64,000 nt of DNA from Panaeolus papilionaceus (taxonomy: Eukaryota > Basidiomycota > Agaricomycetes > Agaricales), in NCBI GenBank assembly GCA_015501605.1, contig JADNRZ010000021.1, positions 124,001 to 188,000 on the forward strand, written 5' to 3'. A program made the position numbers and the translations under genes. A model generated the notes under the pieces. It was given only the letters and a program-made list of their open reading frames with translations. It did no database searches and was not told where the DNA came from. Below, piece after piece: positions 50,697-60,713 of the stretch; position 1 is the first letter of the stretch; every line of letters begins with the position of its first letter.

Positions 50697-51901
50697 TTAG
50701 TAGTGATAATATGGGGTGTTGGAGTGGGTGAAACTGACTTGCACCCGAAAGCTCAGAGCAATGAAAGGATGCCTATTAAAGTCAGAAATCTGCATTTGTA
50801 GATATGTGATGGAGAGAGAAGGATGCTCGAATTGAACATTTAAAAAAGAAGTAATGGCGCGAAACGTTCCTGGCGCCAGCGGAGGAACACTCAGTCGAAG
50901 TGTGACCAAGGACTTGTAATGACCCAGCCGAGGGTCAAAACCCTCTGCAGCTGAGTATACTTCCGAATAGTTTCCTGCGATAGGACATCAGTTGGATTGC
51001 CAGGGAACATGAACTGTGCAATGTCACTTACCAAAGGCTTCCAAGAATAAATCCTTCAAAGTGTGTCGAGAACGTTCCACAATGGCAATGGTAACCTTCG
51101 GGTCACCCATCGTCCAGATGAAGCGATCCTCCACTATTGGGAGCAAGGCGGAAACAAATCGCGGGCAACCCCAACCAGTCCTGAAATACTTCACCCTCCA
51201 ATGCGACTCATGCTGAGGCATTGATGCTGACTGGGTGACTACAGTAACGTTGTGTTTCATGGGTTCATCCATCTGATAGACGTGGAGGGAAGTGAGATTT
51301 GGTGCGCAAGTGATCAAATCCAGAGGCAATGCAAGGATGTATGTGAACTTGAGACTGAGAATTGACGGTCGGGATACGAGTCTCCTAATCGCATTTTGCA
51401 CGGCCCTCCCCAAAGTATCCCAGGTGAAGTAGTTTTTGGCCCGTAGTTCTTCTCCAGTATTAATCTCAAACGCAAAGGTCTTCAAGGATGTTAAGCGATC
51501 GAGGATTTCACATAAAACAGGGCTAGTCCACAACTTCATGACGTGTTGAATGCGTGGATCCCAATCGCGGAACTGAGAGCCGTATAGCCAAAAGGTGTCC
51601 ACACTCGGTGCGATCATTGGATCACCATCGAGTATTTCAAGGAACAGGGTGATGCGTTGGAAGCATCTATTGGTGTCAGGCCCTACATTATGGCAACCCA
51701 GGCTGACTTTGTGAAATAGATAAGGTCGAGCGATTGCGTCGATATACTTGCACGTTAGACGACATGCGCCGATAATTTGATAGTCGAATGGTTGATCCCG
51801 GGGTGATAGAATGTATGCTCTGCTGGGATAGGTAACCAATATATAATCCTGTGGACGAGTTCTGGTGGAAAGTCATGAATGGAGAGGGATTTTGTGGACA
51901 T
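50697..51901 (-). CDS. F-box-like protein, one apparent frameshift near the start
   Basis: The main exon is open from about 51839 to 51032. A 57 nt intron (51031-50975, GTAAGT donor and GCAG acceptor) joins it in phase to a final exon, 50974-50697. The F-box beginning (IHDFPPELVHRIIYW) starts at an ATG at 51901 but in a neighbouring frame. One base appears to be missing near 51820-51840, and no intron of workable length explains it. Downstream, CRLTCKYIDAIARPYLF and a region of leucine-rich character match the broken paralogue at 49422-50439. With the shift corrected, the protein would be about 380 residues. It is either a recent pseudogene, a gene starting elsewhere, or a sequencing error. 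Confidence 0.6.
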
Positions 51902-52886
51902 GTCGTTGAAGACAACCAAAATCGACCAAGATACGGAATAATGCCTACTTACGCTTATTACAATTAATTGATTATCGTATCCATCTCAATGTGACCCTGA
52001 TGAGAACATCTCATACTTAGGCCGTCCACGGTCCATGACGCGAATAGGGGTCATGCGCGTCCAGCAGGACTGATCACGCGGCACTTAGTTTAGCGGTTTA
52101 CATAAACACAACAGAAGATGAGTTCGGCGACTATGTGTGGCTTAACCACCACCCTCACAAGCCCTCCTGGCTGTTATTAGTGCCCTACCTCTCTTCGACT
52201 TTGTAAGAGCAAGGACTGGATTTCGACCTTCGAAAGTTTGCTTACGATGACTTTCGCTTGGCTGACATGATTTTACTGCGCAACTTCCGCTCTACGAAAC
52301 TCGAAATGTCACAGTTCATCATGAGCGAACTGGCAAGCTCCAATCTCAACTAGACTATATCTTGTCCGAAGGGATCTTTCTCCCTTGTAGGCTACTGTGA
52401 CTACGTTTCTTCGCCAGCATCTCGATCGCAAAAGGTCTGTTTACACCACGGGTTGAAGCTGATGGAAGCCCTTATTTCTGCACATTTTGTGTGAAAAAGT
52501 GCGAAATAGAGAACAGTATTTTGCTATTTTACTGTTACAGTGCATAGTCCAAAAAAGGCTTGTGGCATCTCGACGTGCTTCTCTATAGAGACCCTCTGAA
52601 CTGCCAATACAAGTGCTTGGTAATGCGTGAAAATACTGATAACCAAGCGGAAGACAGCATGAGGGAACGATGCCACCTGACCATATGTCAGCAACGCCAA
52701 CTATCACCGGCCTGAAAAAGACGTGAACTTAGCCTGGCGGCTATGAAAAACCGCGTATACCTCGCTACCCCGCACATGTGCATGTGATTCTTCAATTGCC
52801 TGAAGATCCCCTCGTCGCTCATAATCAACTTCCCCAGACTCTCTCCCCCACATTCTACCAAGTTTCGATAGCAATCTTTATTCAAC
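51902..52886. other. Intergenic region between divergent genes
   Basis: No coding sequence is supported. An 87-codon minus-strand frame at 52688-52951 overlaps the first exon of the next gene and has no motif. The region presumably holds the promoters of the flanking F-box-like gene (-) and the conserved fungal protein gene (+). Confidence 0.45.
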
Positions 52887-53644
52887 ATGGCCGTCCCAAG
52901 CGACTTCACTGCCCTAAACATTTCGGGCAAGTTCACCATGGTGGGTATCATTCATTTCTTCGCTTATTCTCGTGTTAGATGTTCTATTCAATCGATGTCG
53001 TGTCTCCAATCTGTAGAACAAAACCCTCTCAGACCCAACCGATACTATACTTAGCTTGCAAGGCGTAGGCTGGTTCAAGCGCAAAGCTATCAACATCGGA
53101 ACTGTCACGCTGTCCATCAAGCACTACAAGGACTCATCCGACGTCGAACGCATCGACATCGACCAAACCATCACAGGCGGTATCCCTGGTACCTCTGAAG
53201 TCCGTATCCTCGATTGGCAAGAGAAGGAACATGAGGATCACGTCTTCGGAAACTTTATCGCGAAGTCGAGGCGTGTCAAGGTCGATGAACTCGATGTTCC
53301 TTTCTTGAAGACTGGCTGGACCGCGGATACGGTGGAACATGGATTGATTCAGACACATGGTGAAAGCAACACCCCTAAGAGTGGTGCGGTCTGGATTGCT
53401 ATTCAGGTGAGTATCATCCCTATTTCTATATTCAACGACTCTGACCTTATTATTTAGACCTGGGGAGTCGAAGAAATTGAGGGAGAACGTCGCTATGTAA
53501 GACACGTGAAGTTCACTGGTCCCAAGGCAGAGGATATCGAGGCGAAGCTCATTTATGATTATCGTTCGTCACCTTTCTTTACCCCAGATACCTCTGACGG
53601 TTGCTGATCCGTTTTATTTATCTCCAATAGTTGGTCCCTTGTAA
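52887..53644 (+). CDS. Conserved fungal protein of unknown function
   Basis: Exons 52887-52940, 53017-53406, 53458-53563 and 53631-53644 give 187 residues, and the last exon adds only four codons and the stop. I recognise the type from fungal genomes by its pattern: a short lead, SGKFTMNKTLSDPTD (about 13-27), LQGVGWFKRKAI, then alternating beta-strand-like segments (VTLSIKHYKD, IDIDQTITGGI, DHVFGNFIAKSRRVK, ERRYVRHVKFTGPK) and a YDYLGPL end. I do not recall a proven function. The strand-rich pattern and size would suit a lipocalin-like or calycin-like small-molecule barrel, which is only a guess. There is no signal peptide, so it is probably cytosolic. Phase is conserved at all three introns. 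Confidence 0.82.
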
Positions 53645-54137
53645 ACGTTGATTTAACAGATAGTATTTATAACCATCCAACGATGTAACAACAGATGAAA
53701 CCTATACCCTTGACACCGCTTCATTAGGTCTTCCGAGAATCAGACTGGCATCGAGATATGGCTTTGAATCGTAGTCTCTATCTGTCACAACTTCGCTTTC
53801 TGCTCCAGACTAATTCGAGATGTTGCATCCAACTTGAACTGGTAGTATCGAAACGCAAGAAATATCCTCCGGCACCATCGTGTGTTATCTGATGCTATTT
53901 TTTGCTTGGCGGGGTCGTTCCGCGTCCCTGATGATTCGATGGGTGTATTGCAACAGGGTCGCTCGAGTCCAGATGGGTATCAACACGACCCAAACCCTTT
54001 CAATTCAAACTCTGCATCAGTTCGAAAAATTATATAAACTTTGGGATCGTCAGACTTTGAGACTTTCCCTTCCCTTCGCTTCCCACCTGCCCCTCTACAA
54101 TACAAACTCTGAACCATTCACGACAACTCACGAAGAA
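53645..54137. other. Intergenic region upstream of the PLAC8 gene
   Basis: No gene was seen. A strong TATA-like element is present near its end and is listed separately. Confidence 0.5.
54031..54038 (+). promoter_or_regulatory. TATA box of the PLAC8 gene
   Basis: TATATAAA lies 100 bases before the PLAC8 start codon. A TATA box at this distance with a short pyrimidine-rich stretch after it (about 54060-54080) is a usual fungal core promoter layout. Confidence 0.6.
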
Positions 54138-54836
54138 ATGGAATCTGAGAAACCTCAACAGGTACGATTCCTTTGCTTCATATGATGAGCAACGACATAT
54201 CTAACGCCTTTTGTTGTGCAGACTATGATCCAAACCCAGCCCCAGGCAACGCCGCCTATGAACATTGGGGGCTACAGGAATGTCAAGAACCTACCCGTCA
54301 ACGCGAATGGAAAGAGAGATTGGAGCTTCGGTCTGTTCGGTTGTATGAGTGATATCAACACCTGTACGTTGCTTCCTCTTCACATACACCGTATTTTTTT
54401 TCATACTGAGCATGAATAACGCGACATTAGGCTGCCTTGCATGCTGGTGCCCTTGTCTTGCCCACGCAAAGAACCGCCGTCGCCTCGACCACCTCAACCG
54501 ACATGGCGTTCCAGACCCCAACAGACGCGAAATTGTAGCTTCCGAAGACAGCGTCGTGTACCTCTTGCTGGAGGTCGCTTGCGATATGGGCTGGATTATG
54601 CAGGTTCGTCGACTTTCTTCCTTACATCTTTCATGGTCAATTCGTACTCAACCTGTTTATGAACGACATAGATAGCAACCCGGCGCAACATTCGGGAGCG
54701 ATACAACATTGAGGGAAGCGGCATGAGCGACTGCATGGCTCCATTCTGCTGCCAAGCCTGTGACCTCGTTCAGGGAAGTCGAGAGTTGCAACTTGAGGAA
54801 GAAGCATTCGAGTCCCCGGCTGCTATTGTTACCTAG
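54138..54836 (+). CDS. PLAC8-family cysteine-rich membrane-associated protein
   Basis: Exons 54138-54161, 54222-54363, 54431-54603 and 54672-54836 join in frame into 167 residues. After a short Gln/Pro-rich lead come WSFGLFGCMSDINTC and the family hallmark CCLACWCPCLAHAKN. The C-terminal half has PFCCQACDLVQGSREL, the second conserved PLAC8 cysteine motif. The two Cys-rich stretches usually form short hydrophobic membrane-associated segments. Family members have been linked to cell size, metal (cadmium) resistance and calcium flux in plants and fungi, but the fungal role is not settled. The third splice join restores the CC pair, which supports the model. Confidence 0.88.
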
Positions 54837-56505
54837 AGAATGGAGCGTTTATTATGTGGCTTGGAAGGGTCGTCGGATGTTTGGTCATTGCGAGGTAACC
54901 AACTCTATATTCGGTCCCAGGCTGTTGAATAGATACAAACTATTTCCTCCACGCATTCTAGGACGTTGTATTTCGAGTGTTCTTGGTCGCGTATTTACAG
55001 AGACTATCACAATTAAATGGTAGTCATCTTGTAGCCACCTGTCATGAATCTTCACCAAGTCTCCCTGATATGCATCTACATCCACCACCGTAACTCCTCT
55101 ACCTTACCCTTGGCGGAAATTGATTCATATTTCTTAAAACGCTATAAGATCCAAGCAGGACTCTGAAGAATCGAGCCCCAAAAGTACACAATTACCTTGA
55201 ACCTTGATTAGGATTCTTGAAGCACATCGAGTCGCTAGCCCCAGCCCCTATGTCTTCCCGAATGGGTCGTTCTAGGCCTCTGACATCATCAGTAACAGAT
55301 TCGGCAGACAACCTCATGCAATGTGCACAAAGCCTTGAATGCAACTCTCATCTTCTTATGTTACTGTGAAAACTGGAAAACATATCGCGCCTCGTTTCTC
55401 TTCATTTCGGGAACGTCTGAAGTGCTGGTAGCAGACTACAAGCATGTCAATGATTTTCAAGTGGGCCGCGCAATCGAACTGCTTGCTGGATAAAATGTCT
55501 CCCCCTATCTTCCTGTTCGCCGAAACTCGTACGGTTTCAAGCTATCGATAGAAGGAAATGAGAGGAGATAGGCTATAGAGAACTTTGGGTTGACATTTCA
55601 TGTAACGTAAGCCAGTAACTTTCCTCCTCTCAACGTTCGCTGACCCCCGTTGATTACCGCTCTTCAAAGTTCACAATCACCGCCGTGAGGCTAACAGCTG
55701 ACGATTCTTCATTTCATTTTTTGCCCTTCCCCTCGAGTTCACCTATCGACAGCCTTGAATTTAGTAACTGTGCGTGCTTTTGATTCCCCAACGTGGAGTC
55801 AAGCCGCAGGACGTTGTACATTTTACCAGCAGGCCACAGTACACTGACCATCATAACCAATATCTCGTATACCCTCTACACGCCCTGCCAATCAGCTTTT
55901 CATTGGATGTGAGAAGAACAGGAGAATAAGAATGCAAAGAAGTCATTCTTACTCGATAAAGTTTGCCGAGACACCTACTCAAACCCAACATTCACGAAGC
56001 GGAGGGCTACATCTACACATCGCTGTCCGGTTCGAGCAGCCGACGCACTAATTCAGACTGTATTGCTGCTGACGGTGATACGGTGTGTCTTCCTCACGCG
56101 CTTGGCATACCGTTTCCGCTCTTTCTTCATATTGATCTTCATTCATTCCCTTCATTTCACTTACCTACTTATGCTCTGCGCTGCAGTCCTATTGATAGAT
56201 CTGACCGAAGGCCCAAGGGTCAATATCAAATTTGCAGCTGCCACCATCGCATGTGCTTCTTTCGGAAAGGCATGCGAGACGATGGGAAACGTTCAAAATA
56301 CGACCTCTGCTCTCGGCTTCAATCCAAAACTCTTTCTAGAGCTTCCAAGAGATTTGGCCTGTCCATCTCTTTCATCGACTTGTCACAGCGGGTCTTTGCT
56401 TGCTGGTCTCGAGCCATTTGAGGACGTGAATTATAATTCTAGCGTCTTCGAGGATACCAGGTCCAGTCACTGTCGCTACCCACATCACAGGTTTCTACTT
56501 ATACA
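54837..56505. other. Intergenic region, no supported gene
   Basis: Open frames at 55963-56421 and 56063-56575 (+) overlap each other in different frames and lack recognisable domains. The second begins with a hydrophobic stretch and could be a fragment of a secreted protein, but no splice pattern supports it. The end of this region is the leader of the predicted membrane protein gene. Confidence 0.4.
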
Positions 56506-57756
56506 ATGCATATGGAGATGCCACTTCTTCCTTTGTGAGACATCTCTCGAAAAATTTCTGCCCAAAAATTACTGACCATCGTTATATATCATTAGGTTCC
56601 GCCCCAGCCATCCTGGTTCGGACTCTTTGCGAAGGAAAACCATTTCTCGCTATGTGCTCGGTCTGTTAATCATCGCGTCATTCTACACATGGGCAGCGCT
56701 ACTCGTACATCTACGAGGCGATCATGAATTTCAAGTCGCTGATCTTGGTACGCCATCAAAGTGGTGCGCCAACTTGAATGCATGTTCCTCTCTTCGAGGT
56801 CTCCTTCCACTCTCCCCATTCCTCTTACTCATATCCAAAATCAATCCATTATCGCCCTCACTTTTACACCTCGCCACCACCACCTCATCCCATGCTCAAA
56901 TTGTCCCCGATGGTATCATGACACCGATCCCCGACCCCGACACAGAGCTCGCAACCCCGAAATGGGAGAACCTCAGACGAAGCGAGCACTGCCTGCGATA
57001 CGCAACACGCGAGTACACCGCTCGTCTCGCGAATGCACCTAATGGTGCCGACGGCTTCAGAGCATGCAAAATGACGCCTGTGGTTATACATGGACGAGAG
57101 ATGCACCCGACTTTTTGTCAAGATTTAGTGAGTGTGTCTATAAATAGCCTTACCCCTGTATTATTAGGGCGGGGATAGCACATGCAATTGATGGCCGATG
57201 CTGATGCAGTTCGCAGGGATTTGGGAGGGGAGTATGGGGGTTTTGGTCTGTTGACTTTGACGAACCTGATTGTGAGACGAGGTGGGGGAGGTTTACAGAC
57301 TTGGTGCGTATTTCTTTCCGTCGACTTTCGAACATCAAGTCTGACTGGCCACCGTTCTACACAACCCATCCGCTTACTCTGCCAGGGATGCGAAGAGAGC
57401 TTAATTGATTCAGACGAGGCCAAGCCTGTTCGCGTGAGTTTTGCTTTCCATCTGGCGTATAATGTCGATTAATAGAACGTCCCAATCCTCGTCGGACATG
57501 CTAACAATAGCGTATGGAATCCAAACTGAATAACCTTCAACCGGGATCAAACTGGCAGATCATGTGCGTCACCACACCCGCTGATATCGCTGGCCAGCAC
57601 TTTGCTACCCCCGCTGAGTGCATGAACGCAGTGAGTAACTTTTTTTCTTCCTTCGTTGTCTTTGAAGAAAGTCTTTATGCGGGGTGTTGATGTATTGAAT
57701 AGGGTCAAAACGGGATATTTGGTCTTTGGGAGATAAAGGACAGGTCTTGTGATTAG
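56506..57756 (+). CDS. Predicted single-pass membrane protein, uncharacterised
   Basis: Six exons (56506-56534, 56596-57127, 57217-57303, 57386-57433, 57511-57630, 57703-57756) keep frame and give 289 residues. A short basic N-terminus (LRRKTISR, 21-28) precedes one hydrophobic segment (about 29-47). By the positive-inside rule this suggests a type II protein with its C-terminal part outside or in the lumen. That part carries regularly spaced Cys within conserved-looking blocks: FRACKMTPVVIHG, VWGFWSVDFDEPDCETRW, NWQIMCVTTPADI and a final FGLWEIKDRSCD, likely disulphide-bonded. I recall similar uncharacterised Agaricomycete proteins but no function. The least certain part is about 56750-56920, which may hide an intron. 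Confidence 0.68.
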
Positions 57757-58972
57757 AACAGCTGGTACACCGATGATGATACAAGTTTCATCACCAGCCG
57801 CTTCATAGAAGATCCACTGAAGCCGGGTCTTGAATTCGACCAGTTTAAGTACTGGTCGTTCTTTGGATGGGATATTCACGTAATAATAGACGTCGTACCC
57901 ATGTACGAGTATAGAGACTCTTGTGCTCTATGCCAGCACCGTTTATGTATGTGTCCATACAACGCTCCGCTCATATTGACTCAGGACCCACTCCTCGTCG
58001 CCCACAAACCCTTTTCCATCAACACGTTTTGACAACGTCCGGGGGCGTGCATTGCATTTGATTGCCACACTGCCTCCGTCCATGGCTAGCTATCTTCGAA
58101 ATCTAATCTAAATCACATCTAGACATTTCCCACCACGCCTCGCCTCTCTTCCTTTGACCTCCCACACCCATCAACGCCTCGACGCCCTGAAACGTGTTGC
58201 GACATAACATTAAATCTCCCTATTCAAACGCTGTTCATATGTTTTCTGAAAAAATACACGAACAATGGACCATCGAGGTGCAGCTGACCCTTCGAGAATC
58301 GAGCCGGTGGAGCAGCGCCAAGAAGTCCATTCCCAAAACGGAATCTCGACTCGAACGGATCGCCTCGTGTTCAACGCGTTTTCAGTCACGATCCACTCAT
58401 TCAGTGACACGAAACGCACCAATAGTAAGTACTGGGTGATGCAAAGAGGCGTCACTGGGTGTGTGATGATTCCATTCAAGTGATTCTGTCGACGTAGCAT
58501 TTTCCCGTTCGTTTGTATTAATAAGTGACTGGCAAATAAGGTGCGTGTGTGCTGAGATGACTCTGGAACATCGACTTGGAACGTTTTGGGAAGGGTTAGG
58601 GTGGATAGATAGGTATTACCTGGTTCTTCCCTACTTAGTTGGTGAGTAAATGGGTAGGTCCATGTAATTTCCGGTGATCGCGATTCTGGTTTCGTCCCTT
58701 TATCTTTCACCATCGTCTGTGCCCCCGCAATTCTCCCCCTTGCCCCGCAGTGAAACCTACTTGGCCGCTTGGTTTATCGCTGTCTCTGGTCTCTGAGCTT
58801 CAGTACCTCTCTTACTTGTCTCTTTGAAAATTACACCGGCGTCCTGGATATTTCTCGGACCGCAAGCTAAGAGAAAACACATCCTTGATAATTCGTCATC
58901 CAGGTCGACGTCTTCCCCCTACATCTCCACTCTCTGTATACTGGACTAGTATCTGGTCAATCATATTGTAAA
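57757..58972. other. Intergenic region with one possible short exon
   Basis: This is mainly promoter sequence for the DUF6699 gene. A plus-strand ATG at 58265 opens 53 codons that end at a good donor (GTAAGT at about 58425), but I found no acceptor partner that makes a sensible protein. A 167-codon minus-strand frame (58210-58713) covers the same DNA and shows no domain. Neither is supported enough to call. Confidence 0.4.
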
Positions 58973-60526
58973 ATGTCAGCTACGTATCACCATTCATCGA
59001 CGTCTCGAAAGCGAAACCGTCGTCCATTCGAGCATCATTCCGGGAACTACAGAATGGTAGACCCAACACAACCAGGCTCCCTCTCCAAACCATGGGAGTG
59101 GACACCACTAACGACGCACGAACTACCAATGTCACCCATCAAGCCTGTCTTCGCTATGTCTCCAGAACACTCCTCCTCCTCGAGCCCACTCGCAGCACTC
59201 ACTCGGAGTAACCACGCAAGAAGTCCAGTCCAGCTCCAACTGAACACAAACCCGAATTTAACGGCCCTCACTAATGGGAGCACGCTATCGAGTCCGACGA
59301 GCAGTTTGGGTCCGAAAAGTATGCTCCATGGATCGCCTGGGACAGGCGAGGGTGTAGTTGTTATTAAATTGCCCAATGCGAAGAAGGAGAGGCTGTGGAG
59401 AAGGGTTATTCGGTTTTTGACGACTGGTGAGTCAAATTACTGATTGCGATAATGTTTTAATTGTGATAACCCCATCAATACGTGGCTAATTAACGTCAAC
59501 CCCTATCTTTTGTCAATGACCCCAGGCTCGTCATCCCCTTCCGACGAAATTGTCCTCCCTCTAAACTCGCCTTCATCACCACTATCCAACCCTTCTCCAG
59601 AAGATAAAGTACAACCACATGAATGGAAACAATATGGTTATTGGGCGAAACCACATCTAAATAGGGTATTTGTCGACAACGAAGGTGAGTCTTTGAACTT
59701 TATACCTTGCGCCCATCTTCGTCATAAACCCCTTTCAGCTCCCTAAGTTCTAAACTTCAACCATCGAATCCCAAACTAATAATTTCGCTATTAAACCACC
59801 CTAGCTACAACCCCAAAACCCATATCCACACCCGCACTGCACACACTCCTAACCTCACTACGCACCGAAAACACCGCGCATCCTCAAAACTGGGTCCCAG
59901 GAACAGTGCACCCATCCCTCCCATCAAAACCCACTCGCTGGAAACGACCCACCCCCGGCGCGCCCCTGCCCTTCCCATGGGAAGTGCAGCTAAACCCCCT
60001 GCTCAAGCACCACCTCTGGGGCGAAAGCCCTCTAAAATGGTACATCGCGCGCGACCCCGACGATGTCGAGTATGCGCTCGCACACGGGGGCACAGCCGGG
60101 CGCATGGAGTCGCCCTGCCAGCCCTCTGACCTCGCACAACCCGCTACATACCCCTTCCTCACGCACATGCACATCAACGCCGTCGCAGGCGACACTGCGC
60201 CCTCGTTCCCCTGGGCATTCACCATCGCCAACGAGAAAGGGATCAAAGTGGGCGATGTGCTGAATGGGATATTTAAGGCGTTTACGACGCCTGTGAACCC
60301 TGATGAGAGGAGTAGTTGGCCGATGGGGAGGCAGAGGGCGGCGCATTATGCGTGGGTGAGCCGGATTGAGGCGTTGAGGGGGGATTATGAGCAGTGGGGA
60401 TTGCAGGTTCCTGGTGAGCTTATGCATATGTTGAGGTGTGATGCGATGGGGGGTGTTATGTGGTTTAGAGGTATTGAGCCGAGTGTGAATGGGGGTGGGT
60501 GGATGATTACACTAGGTACGCATTGA
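58973..60526 (+). CDS. DUF6699 domain protein
   Basis: Exons 58973-59426, 59526-59684 and 59805-60526 give 444 residues. The first 200 residues are basic, Ser/Pro-rich and probably disordered. The last exon holds the conserved domain (about 265-440): VQLNPLLKH, then PATYPFLTHMHI, SFPWAFTIANEKGIKVGDVLNGIFKAF and a final MWFRGIEP block. This pattern is that of DUF6699, a family abundant in Agaricomycetes and of unknown function. A GTACGC just before the stop could be a donor for a further short exon, but I saw no fitting partner, so I end the gene at the TGA at 60524-60526. It converges with ATG7, whose stop lies only 187 bases away. Confidence 0.82.
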
Positions 60527-60713
60527 CTGCGTCCGGAGAAACTTCCATGTAGCGTAGAGCTCGAGGTTAAGATCGTATGGGCATTGTTCGTATTGTATTC
60601 CAGATTTATAGGTACATACATGATATGTGTACATCGTTTCACTTGGTGTCATTTGAGTCGTCAAATATTCCATGGCCTTAATCGGGCATTCAAAATCCTT
60701 CCAGAAATTTCTC

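Noticed and set aside
52688..52951. 87-codon minus-strand frame
   Set aside because: It overlaps the first exon of the conserved fungal protein gene and shows no motif.
58210..58713. 167-codon minus-strand frame upstream of the DUF6699 gene
   Set aside because: It overlaps a similar-sized plus-strand frame, shows no recognisable motif and has no supporting introns.
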